Below the pieces are notes generated by a model, which ran no database searches, had not been told where the DNA came from, and was given only the letters and a program-made list of their open reading frames with translations. The position numbers and the translations under genes are program-made. This document shows positions 16,102-22,916 of a stretch of DNA of 61,139 nt, piece after piece (within the stretch, counting starts at the first letter, position 1; every line of letters begins with the position of its first letter). Source of the DNA: CBIHNH01 sp966211425 (GTDB lineage Bacteria; Patescibacteriota; Saccharimonadia; Saccharimonadales; Saccharimonadaceae); the NCBI GenBank assembly GCA_966211425.1, contig CBIHNH010000001.1, forward strand, positions 1 through 61,139. Reading direction: 5' to 3'.

Positions 16102-16155
16102 GAAAAGACCACCATCTTCCAGTCAAACATAACAAACTATTAGGGGGATTATTCT

Positions 16156-16572
16156 ATGAAAAAAGTCGCAACCAACACACTCGCAACATTGGTGCTAGTC
16201 GGGGTTATGAGCCTCAGTAGCCTCAACGTCTCAGCGATATCTGGCAACCAAGGCGTTAACGCTGACCGGCTCAATCTGAAACGTCTTGAGCGCGTTTACC
16301 AGCACCATGATCGTAAACATGAACTTCGCGCAAGCGTCCTCGGAATCAGTGCTGATGAGCTACGTGAGCAGCTAAAGGAGAAATCGCTCGATACGGTCGT
16401 AAAGAAGCACGGCTTCAAGAACCGACTTGCGTTTTACACCGCCGTAACCGGAAAGCTCAAAAACGAACTGCGCCACCGTGGTTGGAGTGAACGAAAGATC
16501 GAAGAACAGGTACAGAAGCGACTAGCAAGGTTCTCGTCGCAGCTGCCGAAAACGCTTGCTTTTAGCGTATAA
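16156..16572 (+). CDS. Small secreted helical protein
   Basis: This 138-residue protein has a clear signal peptide (KK, then ATLVLVGVMSLSSL, then VSA near residue 28). The mature part is basic and helical: LGISADELREQLKEKSLDTVVKKHG resembles a DUF2680-like module in which a short LG-I-x-x-D-E-L helix precedes a Gly-terminated helix. A Lys/Arg-rich helix (ERKIEEQVQKRLARF) closes it. Function is unknown; it may bind wall polymers or nucleic acid outside the cell. TAGGGGGA gives a strong ribosome site. Confidence 0.7.
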   Translation: MKKVATNTLATLVLVGVMSLSSLNVSAISGNQGVNADRLNLKRLERVYQHHDRKHELRASVLGISADELREQLKEKSLDTVVKKHGFKNRLAFYTAVTGKLKNELRHRGWSERKIEEQVQKRLARFSSQLPKTLAFSV

Positions 16573-16573
16573 T
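16568..16573 (+). promoter_or_regulatory. -10 box TATAAT, leaderless type, overlapping the upstream stop
   Basis: TATAAT overlaps the final codon and stop of the preceding gene and ends seven bases before the ATG at 16581. Confidence 0.6.
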
Positions 16574-16580
16574 ATCTTTC

Positions 16581-17624
16581 ATGCAGCACGCCCTCCACTC
16601 TGAGCATCCTTTCCGAATATTTTTTATCTCAGCAGCGATCTCGATCGGATCTATCGTGGCGGTGTGGTACTACATGGGGCCTCAGGCGGCGTTCCTGACG
16701 TTTGTTCTGATGCTGGTCGAGGTAACATTTAGCTTTGATAACGCGATCATCAATGCTCGTGTCCTCGCTACTATGAGCCATTTCTGGCAGCAAATGTTCA
16801 TAACCGTTGGCCTGCTCATCGCCGTATTTGGGATGCGCCTGGTTTTTCCTATCGTTCTCGTTATGATGACGACAGGTTTAGGGGCGCCGCATGTTATCGA
16901 TCTCGCCCTCAATAACCCTGACGAATATTCGCGACAGCTCGATCTAGCTCATCCGCTTATTTCTTCCTTTGGCGGTATGTTCTTGTTGATGTTGGGGCTA
17001 GCATTTTTCTTTGACCCAGGGCGCAAAGTCTTATGGTTCGATATCTTTGAGCGTCCGCTCCAACGTATCGGAAAATGGTGGATCTATACCGGTATTGCCG
17101 TACTGATTATGCTCGCGATTGCAGCGTTGCCGTGGAATGAACATCCTCGTGAAACGATCGTCGCTGGTAGCCTTGGCATCGTGATCCAGTTGGCACTGAG
17201 TAAGGTAAGTGACCTGTTCACGGTTTCGCAGAAAAAAACCAAAGCGACACAGTCGATGATGGCTGGCTTTACGGCGTTTATGTACCTTATGGTACTTGAC
17301 TCGAGCTTTAGTTTTGATGGCGTGCTCGGTGCGTTTGCGATCACCCAGGATGTTATCTTGATAGCAATCGGCCTTGGGGTCGGCGCCCTGTGGGTTCGAT
17401 CGCTGACGCTGTTTATGGTTAAGAAACAAGTCTTAAATGTCTATCGCTATCTCGAGCACGGCGCTCACTATACGATCGTCATCTTAGCGTTCGTGCTGCT
17501 TGGGGGTCTGTTCATCCATATACCCGAGGTTATTGCAGGTCTGTCAGGCATAGCTATCGTGACTGCATCGATAATGAGTTCTATTGCGGAGACAAAGGCG
17601 GCCGGCAGTGCAGTTGCTCACTAG
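16581..17624 (+). CDS. DUF475 integral membrane protein (TerC-like)
   Basis: This 347-residue protein has about nine membrane helices. Its FSFDNAIINA (near residue 52) and SSFSFDGVLGAFA (near residue 238) motifs each place an acidic residue within a helix, as in the DUF475/TerC/LysE-like clan of metal or ion exporters. MnII export has been shown for TerC relatives; here the role is inferred only. The -10 box sits seven bases before the ATG, and the following PAP2 gene overlaps its 3' end. Confidence 0.75.
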   Translation: MQHALHSEHPFRIFFISAAISIGSIVAVWYYMGPQAAFLTFVLMLVEVTFSFDNAIINARVLATMSHFWQQMFITVGLLIAVFGMRLVFPIVLVMMTTGLGAPHVIDLALNNPDEYSRQLDLAHPLISSFGGMFLLMLGLAFFFDPGRKVLWFDIFERPLQRIGKWWIYTGIAVLIMLAIAALPWNEHPRETIVAGSLGIVIQLALSKVSDLFTVSQKKTKATQSMMAGFTAFMYLMVLDSSFSFDGVLGAFAITQDVILIAIGLGVGALWVRSLTLFMVKKQVLNVYRYLEHGAHYTIVILAFVLLGGLFIHIPEVIAGLSGIAIVTASIMSSIAETKAAGSAVAH

Positions 17625-18063
17625 GCTTCTCGCAGACGGGACACTTGTACTTATTTTATTAATATCGGCCGGATTTATTCTGCACGCACTCCGAGGGAAG
17701 ACGTGGCTAAATCTACCTGTCCTTATCATGGCCGGCTTGACCTCATTGCTCGTCGGAAAGGTCATGAGTCTGCTCTATCAGCCGGAAGTCGCTCGACCGT
17801 TTCTCGAGTTGGGGCTTGAGCCAGGCGCCGCCTATATCGATAACCCAGGGTTTCCGTCAGATCACGCGCTTCTCGCGACGGTAGCAGTCGTTGCAGTCTA
17901 TTTTCTGACTCGAAATCGTCGTCTGAGCACGGCACTGATGCTCCTCGTCGTTCTCATGGCGGTTGCTCGAGTGGTTGCTCTCGTCCATACCCCGGCCGAT
18001 GTCGTTTTTGGCATGGTCGCAGGATTATCCGGGGCCGTATGGTACAAAAAATTGACAAAGTGA
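17608..18063 (+). CDS. Divergent PAP2-family phosphatase
   Basis: This protein of about 151 residues has five or six helices. It carries C2 as PGFPSDH (usual PSGH) and C3 as ARVVALVHTPADV. The C1 region is expanded to KVMSLLYQPEVARPF. It resembles short undecaprenyl-diphosphatase-like PAP2 proteins that recycle the lipid carrier for wall synthesis. The GTG at 17608 overlaps the end of the DUF475 gene by 17 bases; a TTG at 17584 in the same frame is the alternative. Translation is probably coupled to the upstream gene. Confidence 0.7.
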   Translation: MQLLTRLLADGTLVLILLISAGFILHALRGKTWLNLPVLIMAGLTSLLVGKVMSLLYQPEVARPFLELGLEPGAAYIDNPGFPSDHALLATVAVVAVYFLTRNRRLSTALMLLVVLMAVARVVALVHTPADVVFGMVAGLSGAVWYKKLTK

Positions 18064-18069
18064 TATAAA
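18061..18069 (+). promoter_or_regulatory. Extended -10 TGA-TATAAA
   Basis: The extended -10 overlaps the PAP2 stop codon and lies 17 bases before the ATG at 18087. Confidence 0.4.
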
Positions 18070-18086
18070 AGATCCACTATATAGCC

Positions 18087-18587
18087 ATGGCAGTCAAGAC
18101 TAAATCGAAATCACCGGCCCCGCAGTACGATCCGTATCCGTTTGACCTAATGGCCCTCGCACGTCTTCTTGTTATAGGGTTCGTCGTCGGAATGCTCGGC
18201 TGGTTGCTCTACTTGGGTATCGCGCAGTTTATTATCGAACCGATATTTTGCCGCAATGCTGACTCGTTCGGTGTCTGCCGTAACGGAGGCACGGTCGCTT
18301 GGGCGGCTGCGCAGGTGGTGGTGATGATCGCTGCTCTTGCGGCACTAGCTCGGCTAGCTGTCTATCGACCCCTGTTTATCATCTTGGGAGTATTCATCGC
18401 GCTTTGGTCTGCTCATGCGTGGCTCGGTGTATTGCCGTGGTGGGGCGCAATGCTTTGGCACGGCGCATTGTTTGCGCTGGCGTTCGCGGTATTCGGCTGG
18501 TTGGCTCGTATCCAGAGTTTTATAGTTGCGCTGATCATTGGACTTGTCGTTATCGTTCTCTCCCGCGTTATTCTGATGAATAGCTAA
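18087..18587 (+). CDS. Four-helix membrane protein of unknown function
   Basis: This 166-residue protein has a short Lys/Ser/Pro-rich cytoplasmic start followed by four hydrophobic helices (about 23-50, 72-94, 97-118 and 123-163). Two cysteines (FCRNADSFGVCRN) lie in the first extracytoplasmic loop and could form a disulphide. I recognise no family. The strong hydrophobicity and good codon usage support a real gene between the PAP2 gene and rmuC. Confidence 0.65.
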   Translation: MAVKTKSKSPAPQYDPYPFDLMALARLLVIGFVVGMLGWLLYLGIAQFIIEPIFCRNADSFGVCRNGGTVAWAAAQVVVMIAALAALARLAVYRPLFIILGVFIALWSAHAWLGVLPWWGAMLWHGALFALAFAVFGWLARIQSFIVALIIGLVVIVLSRVILMNS

Positions 18588-18600
18588 ACGCACGCCGGGG

Positions 18601-18606
18601 TATACT
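18601..18606 (+). promoter_or_regulatory. -10 box TATACT, leaderless type
   Basis: TATACT ends seven bases before the rmuC ATG at 18614. Confidence 0.6.
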
Positions 18607-18613
18607 GGGAGCT

Positions 18614-19696
18614 ATGGATATAACACTTATCGTTACTATTGCTGTTTTACTAGTCGGATTCGGGCTAGTTTTATGGGTTCTAAATAAAAACGCCGGCAGA
18701 CGACCTGATGATGGCGCAGCGCAGATGATTAAGCAAGATGTGTTGGAGTTGAGTAGGAATGTCGACGCGCTTCGACAGGGCCTACAGCAGACGCTCGGGG
18801 ACCGTCTCGATAAAAACCAGGCATTGATGCAAAACACACTGACGAAACAGCTTTCTGAGAGTGCGAAGCTGATAGCGGATGTGACTAACCGCCTCGCAAA
18901 ACTTGACGAGACCAACCGGCAGGTCAAGGACGTTGCAGATGATCTCCGGATGCTTCAGAACATCCTGCAAAACCCGAAACAGCGTGGAGTGCTTGGGGAA
19001 TATTTCCTGCAAACCGTGCTCGATAATGTCTTGCCGCCAGACCGATTTAGCTTACAGTACAAGTTCAAAAACGGCGACATCGTCGACGCGGTGATTTTCC
19101 TCGATAAAAATAAAGTACTACCGATCGATAGTAAGTTTTCACTGGAGAACTATAACCGACTCGTCGAAGAGACCGACAAAGCTAAACGTGAAGCACTCGG
19201 CAAGCAGATAAAGATCGACCTAAAAAACCGTATCGATGAAACGGCGAAATACATCAAACCGAGCGAAAACACCATGGATTTTGCGTTCATGTTTATTCCC
19301 TCGGAGGCGGTTTACTATGACCTCTTGATCAACAAAGTTGGCTCGGCGGGAGTTAGCGCACGGGATCTTATCGAATACGCCTTCACCGATAAGCACGTCA
19401 TCATTGTCAGCCCGACAAGCTTTATGGCCTATCTGCAGACTGTTATGCAGGGGCTACGCAGCCTACAGATCGAAGAGCAGGCAAAAGACATCCGGGTTCG
19501 CGTTGGTCAACTCGGTCGTCACATCGGTGCGTATGAGACCTATATGCAAAAGCTAGGGTCGAGCCTCGGTACGACAGTCAATCATTTCAATACCGCACAC
19601 AAAGAGCTTGGTAAGATCGACAAAGACATAGTTCGTATCGCCGAAGATAGCCCCGGCGTTGAACCGATGCTCATCGACAAGCCGCAGTCCGACTAG
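18614..19696 (+). CDS. rmuC: RmuC-family DNA recombination limiting protein
   Basis: This 360-residue protein has one N-terminal membrane helix (about 3-23) and a coiled-coil segment (about 35-115). The RmuC nuclease-like domain follows (about 115-310), with NPKQRGVLGEYFL, DAVIFLDKNKVLPIDSKF and a later FAFMFIPSEAVYYDL. The DSK motif and preceding acidic residue match the PD-(D/E)xK-type fold of the family. RmuC limits inversion and recombination at inverted repeats. The transcript is probably leaderless. Confidence 0.9.
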   Translation: MDITLIVTIAVLLVGFGLVLWVLNKNAGRRPDDGAAQMIKQDVLELSRNVDALRQGLQQTLGDRLDKNQALMQNTLTKQLSESAKLIADVTNRLAKLDETNRQVKDVADDLRMLQNILQNPKQRGVLGEYFLQTVLDNVLPPDRFSLQYKFKNGDIVDAVIFLDKNKVLPIDSKFSLENYNRLVEETDKAKREALGKQIKIDLKNRIDETAKYIKPSENTMDFAFMFIPSEAVYYDLLINKVGSAGVSARDLIEYAFTDKHVIIVSPTSFMAYLQTVMQGLRSLQIEEQAKDIRVRVGQLGRHIGAYETYMQKLGSSLGTTVNHFNTAHKELGKIDKDIVRIAEDSPGVEPMLIDKPQSD

Positions 19697-19712
19697 GCTT
19701 GGTGCCCTCATG

Positions 19713-19746
19713 AAAATACCCGCCTCTGCTTGAGGGCGGGTATTTT
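19713..19746. terminator. Bidirectional terminator between rmuC and aquaporin
   Basis: AAAATACCCGCC (19713-19724) and GGCGGGTATTTT (19735-19746) form a 12-bp stem with A and T runs on either side. It can serve the two convergent genes. Confidence 0.85.
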
Positions 19747-19769
19747 GCGTAGAGCCGAGATGACTGTTT

Positions 19770-20669
19770 CTAGAGTTCGCGGCTCTTCCAAGAAAGACCG
19801 GCGAGGAGAAGGAACAAGTTCGTACCAACCGCAGCACCGATAAGCGTTCCGAGAACAACCGGAAGGGTGAAGTGGCTTGGGGTTTTCTGGCTTGCAGATG
19901 CGTCGCCCTGGCCGCTGATGCTCTTGTTGATAGACTCAACGTCGCGCTCGGTTTGCGCAAGCGCGATCGCTGGGTTGAGCGCTGCGCCCTGTGCAGCGAA
20001 GGTCTGGCTGACACTTTGGCTCTCACCACCCTGAACAGCTGTTTGTTCACGGTTTGCATTGGCAGTCAGTAGACCACCTGCAACAACGAGACCAACTGCA
20101 AGCGAGAGGCCGATACCGGCTGCGCGTGCGCCAGTGCTGGCGGTGTTCTTTAGCGTTGCGATCAAGCCAAAGAGGAATACGGCAGTACCGATGAGCTCAA
20201 GCCAAAAGATTCGCCAGTCCCACTGCGTGAAGCTGCTCATGTCGAGGTTCGAGCCATTACCGTTAAAGGAGCCGATAACCATCAGGGCTGCGAGGCCACC
20301 GATGAACTGAGCGAGCCAGTAAAAAGGAAGTTTAACGGTTTCGAGTTTGTTAACTGCCCAGAGGCCGAAGGTAACGGCTGGGTTGAAGTGACCGCCAGAA
20401 ATGCGGATCATAGCGATCAACAGAACGACGAGCGCGAGACCAACAAGCAGAGGTTGGTCGATCGGTGCGGTAAGTACAACCAGCGCGAGACCAAACGTAC
20501 CAACCGCTTCTGCTACTAACGCTTGTGGCGATAGCGACGCAAAACGGCTTACGCCAAGGCGGGTTACTTTTGTGTCAGCAACAACGCGACTGGTGGCAAC
20601 TTTTTTTGCCGTGGTGCGCGAGGCAGCTTTCGTTTTAGTTTTAGTAGTTGTCTTGGCTTTTACCGCCAT
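19770..20669 (-). CDS. Aquaporin/MIP-family channel with atypical second NPA and insertions
   Basis: This 299-residue channel has a Lys/Thr/Ala-rich N-terminus (about 1-40) before the six-helix core. The first NPA is in SGGHFNPAVT (96-98). The second is in AALNPAIAL (232-234), where the Arg that normally follows NPA and forms the selectivity filter is replaced by Ile. A polar Gln/Ser-rich insertion (about 203-228) precedes it, and a further polar loop (about 240-268) lies between it and the last helix. Water or small-solute flow is probable, but selectivity must differ from classical aquaporins. AGGAGG lies about six bases before the ATG. Confidence 0.85.
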   Translation of the reverse strand: MAVKAKTTTKTKTKAASRTTAKKVATSRVVADTKVTRLGVSRFASLSPQALVAEAVGTFGLALVVLTAPIDQPLLVGLALVVLLIAMIRISGGHFNPAVTFGLWAVNKLETVKLPFYWLAQFIGGLAALMVIGSFNGNGSNLDMSSFTQWDWRIFWLELIGTAVFLFGLIATLKNTASTGARAAGIGLSLAVGLVVAGGLLTANANREQTAVQGGESQSVSQTFAAQGAALNPAIALAQTERDVESINKSISGQGDASASQKTPSHFTLPVVLGTLIGAAVGTNLFLLLAGLSWKSREL

Positions 20670-20692
20670 AGCTATCCTCCTGAAAAGTTAGG

Positions 20693-20708
20693 TATAATGC
20701 GAAGTATA
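20693..20708. promoter_or_regulatory. Divergent -10 boxes between aquaporin and ZIP genes
   Basis: The plus strand has TATAAT (20693-20698) for the ZIP gene. The minus strand has TGC-TATACT (TATACT at 20708-20703), an extended -10 for the aquaporin. The two start regions nearly overlap, so the genes may be reciprocally regulated. Confidence 0.5.
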
Positions 20709-20766
20709 GCATGATTAGAATAACGGTAGAAGCCACCGAAGGCACACCAGGGAAGGCCAGGAAAGA

Positions 20767-21597
20767 ATGAATGATTGGTTAATGTTATTGTTGGCGAGCC
20801 TTGTAGGGAGCTTGTTTTCACTTGTCGGCGGTCTACTGCTGCTCGCCGGCAAAATATCCGTCGAAAAGGTACAACGGGTCGCAATCCCGTTTGCAGCCGG
20901 TGCGCTCCTTGCCGCTGCGCTGCTCGACCTCTTGCCAGAGGCGTTAACGCATGAAGCATCGACGATCACGGTGATGTCGCTGGTGCTCTGTGGTTTCGTA
21001 CTCTTTTTCGTATTGGAGCGTTTTTTGGGCTGGTTCCACCACCACAACTATCACCCAGGCTCAAGTGTTGACGTTAAAGAGAGACGCAGAAACTCTACGC
21101 GTTCACTTATCGTCGTCGGGGACACGCTTCATAACGCGATAGACGGTATGGTGATCGGTGCGGCGTTTCTCGCCGACCCAACAGTCGGAGTCATTACGAC
21201 GATAGCTATCGCTGCGCATGAAATCCCACAAGAGATTGGCGACTTCGGCGTATTACTGTCGCTCGGTATGCGCAGAAAAAATGTCTTGTTAGTCAACATA
21301 TTGTCGGCAGTCGTCACGGTCTTTATGGCGGCGGCCGTGTACGGTCTCGGATCAACGCTTGCGGCTATTGAACCGGTGTTACTCGCGCTTGCGGCTGGTA
21401 TGTTTATCTATATCGCTGCATCAGACCTGGTGCCGAGTATTCACGAGGAACCTAGTGCGCGGGTCGCAAATCTCCAGACGATGATTTTGCTATTTGGGTT
21501 GGTTCTTGTTGGGCTGACGACGACGTTAACGCACCAGTTTTTGGAAAACACCAACGTCGACCATCATCACGAAACATCTGATCACCGCGATGAGTAA
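20767..21597 (+). CDS. ZIP-family metal transporter
   Basis: This 276-residue protein has eight helices. Helix IV carries HNAIDG and helix V carries HEIPQE, the binuclear metal site of ZIP proteins. The His-rich loop (FHHHNYHPG, about residues 88-96) and His-rich tail (VDHHHETSDHRD) are typical metal-sensing or metal-delivery segments. It imports Zn2+, Fe2+ or Mn2+ into the cytoplasm. AGGAAAG precedes the ATG. Confidence 0.9.
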   Translation: MNDWLMLLLASLVGSLFSLVGGLLLLAGKISVEKVQRVAIPFAAGALLAAALLDLLPEALTHEASTITVMSLVLCGFVLFFVLERFLGWFHHHNYHPGSSVDVKERRRNSTRSLIVVGDTLHNAIDGMVIGAAFLADPTVGVITTIAIAAHEIPQEIGDFGVLLSLGMRRKNVLLVNILSAVVTVFMAAAVYGLGSTLAAIEPVLLALAAGMFIYIAASDLVPSIHEEPSARVANLQTMILLFGLVLVGLTTTLTHQFLENTNVDHHHETSDHRDE

Positions 21598-21605
21598 GCC
21601 TCTGG

Positions 21606-21611
21606 TATCAT
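21606..21611 (+). promoter_or_regulatory. Extended -10 TGG-TATCAT, leaderless type
   Basis: TATCAT with an upstream TGG ends six bases before the ATG at 21618. Confidence 0.5.
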
Positions 21612-21617
21612 AGATAT

Positions 21618-21842
21618 ATGGCATTATTTCTCCGACAAGACGAACAACGTTCAGAAGTGCAAAAGCGCGTGGCTACGGAGCTCCAGGATCGCTTGCGTGA
21701 CAAAACAAAGATAAAAACCGAAGAGACAGACCCGGCAGTACTCGATGGTCAGCACACGACGAGCTCAGCCGGCATGGTGATGATCGTACTGTTTGTGCTG
21801 CTTATGATCGCGATCATTGTCTTCGCGGTTCGTATTTCCTAA
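21618..21842 (+). CDS. Small tail-anchored membrane protein
   Basis: This 74-residue protein has a charged, helical cytoplasmic part (about 1-48, rich in Arg, Lys, Glu and Gln). A single C-terminal membrane helix follows (about 51-72). It has no recognised family. It has its own extended -10 box and lies just before pheS, whose promoter follows the stop codon. Confidence 0.65.
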   Translation: MALFLRQDEQRSEVQKRVATELQDRLRDKTKIKTEETDPAVLDGQHTTSSAGMVMIVLFVLLMIAIIVFAVRIS

Positions 21843-21857
21843 CTCCCCCAGAGAGGG

Positions 21858-21863
21858 TATACT
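21858..21863 (+). promoter_or_regulatory. -10 box TATACT for pheST
   Basis: TATACT ends 11 bases before the pheS ATG at 21875, giving a leader of only about five bases. Confidence 0.6.
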
Positions 21864-21874
21864 TTTAGATAGAT

Positions 21875-22915
21875 ATGACGCAGCTTGCTGATATTGCCCA
21901 GATTCGTGAAACCCTGTTGACGCGCTTTGAATCCCTAGATACGAAGAGCGATATCCTCAAAGCGCCCGAACTTAAGGCTCTGTTTGCGGCGATTCGTGAG
22001 GTTGACCCGAGTGAACGCGCCGCTTTTGGTCAGGCAGTCAATGTTCTCGGACAGGAACTACGTGAAAAGGTTGCAGGCGTCACCGAAGTGCAGGAGACAC
22101 TGCAGCCGATCGACGTCACGGCACCGTTCGACGTCAACGGGTCATTGCCAGTACTGTTGCCGAACGAACAGGGAAGCATTCACCCGCTCATGCAAGAGAT
22201 CGCGACGCTGTCAGACATCTTTGGGCGTATGGGCTTTGCGGTTGAAGAGTCGCGCGAGATCGATGACCAGTACCATATGTTCGAAACGCTGAACTTTCCA
22301 AAAGGTCACCCAGCACGAGATGATTACGATACCTTCATGACGGTTGAGACCGACGAGAACGGTGATTCACTCATCGCACCGGCCCACACGAGCACGATGC
22401 AAAACCGTGTCCTCCAGAAATACAAAACCAACCTGGACCGCGATGAACCGATTGCTGCGATCGTACCCGACAGAACGTTTCGCAATGAGGACCTCGATGC
22501 TCGACATGAGCATACGTTTTACCAGGTAGAGGGTATCTATGTGGCAAAAGGCGTTCATGCTGGCATGTTGATCGCGACACTGCAGGAGTTTTTGCAGGAG
22601 TACTACGGCAAACAACTCCAGGTTCGTGTTAACCCGTTTTATTTTCCATTTACCGAGCCAAGTTTTGAGTTCTCACTCAGCTGTCCGTTCTGTGATGGTC
22701 AAGGCTGCCATGTCTGTAGCCAGGAGGGCTGGATCGAGCTCCTCGGTTGCGGCATGATCCATCCACATGTCCTCGAAGCAGCCGGGATTGATCCGAATAT
22801 CTACACTGGGTTTGCCTTCGGTTGCGGTGTCGACCGTCTCGTCATGATGAAATACGGCATCGAAGACGTTCGTCATTTCCATTCAGCAAAGTTAGATTTT
22901 TTGAGGCAGTTTTAG
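21875..22915 (+). CDS. pheS: Phenylalanyl-tRNA synthetase alpha subunit
   Basis: This 346-residue catalytic subunit of the alpha2-beta2 enzyme charges tRNA-Phe. A short N-terminal coiled-coil segment precedes the class II core. Motif 2 region RTFRNEDLDARHEHTFYQVEG, the PFTEPSFEF segment, a CPFCDGQGCHVCSQEGW cysteine cluster, GCGMIHPHVL and motif 3 FGCGVDRLVMMKYG are all present. The stop lies one base before the pheT start, so the two subunits are translationally coupled. Confidence 0.95.
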   Translation: MTQLADIAQIRETLLTRFESLDTKSDILKAPELKALFAAIREVDPSERAAFGQAVNVLGQELREKVAGVTEVQETLQPIDVTAPFDVNGSLPVLLPNEQGSIHPLMQEIATLSDIFGRMGFAVEESREIDDQYHMFETLNFPKGHPARDDYDTFMTVETDENGDSLIAPAHTSTMQNRVLQKYKTNLDRDEPIAAIVPDRTFRNEDLDARHEHTFYQVEGIYVAKGVHAGMLIATLQEFLQEYYGKQLQVRVNPFYFPFTEPSFEFSLSCPFCDGQGCHVCSQEGWIELLGCGMIHPHVLEAAGIDPNIYTGFAFGCGVDRLVMMKYGIEDVRHFHSAKLDFLRQF

Positions 22916-22916
22916 T

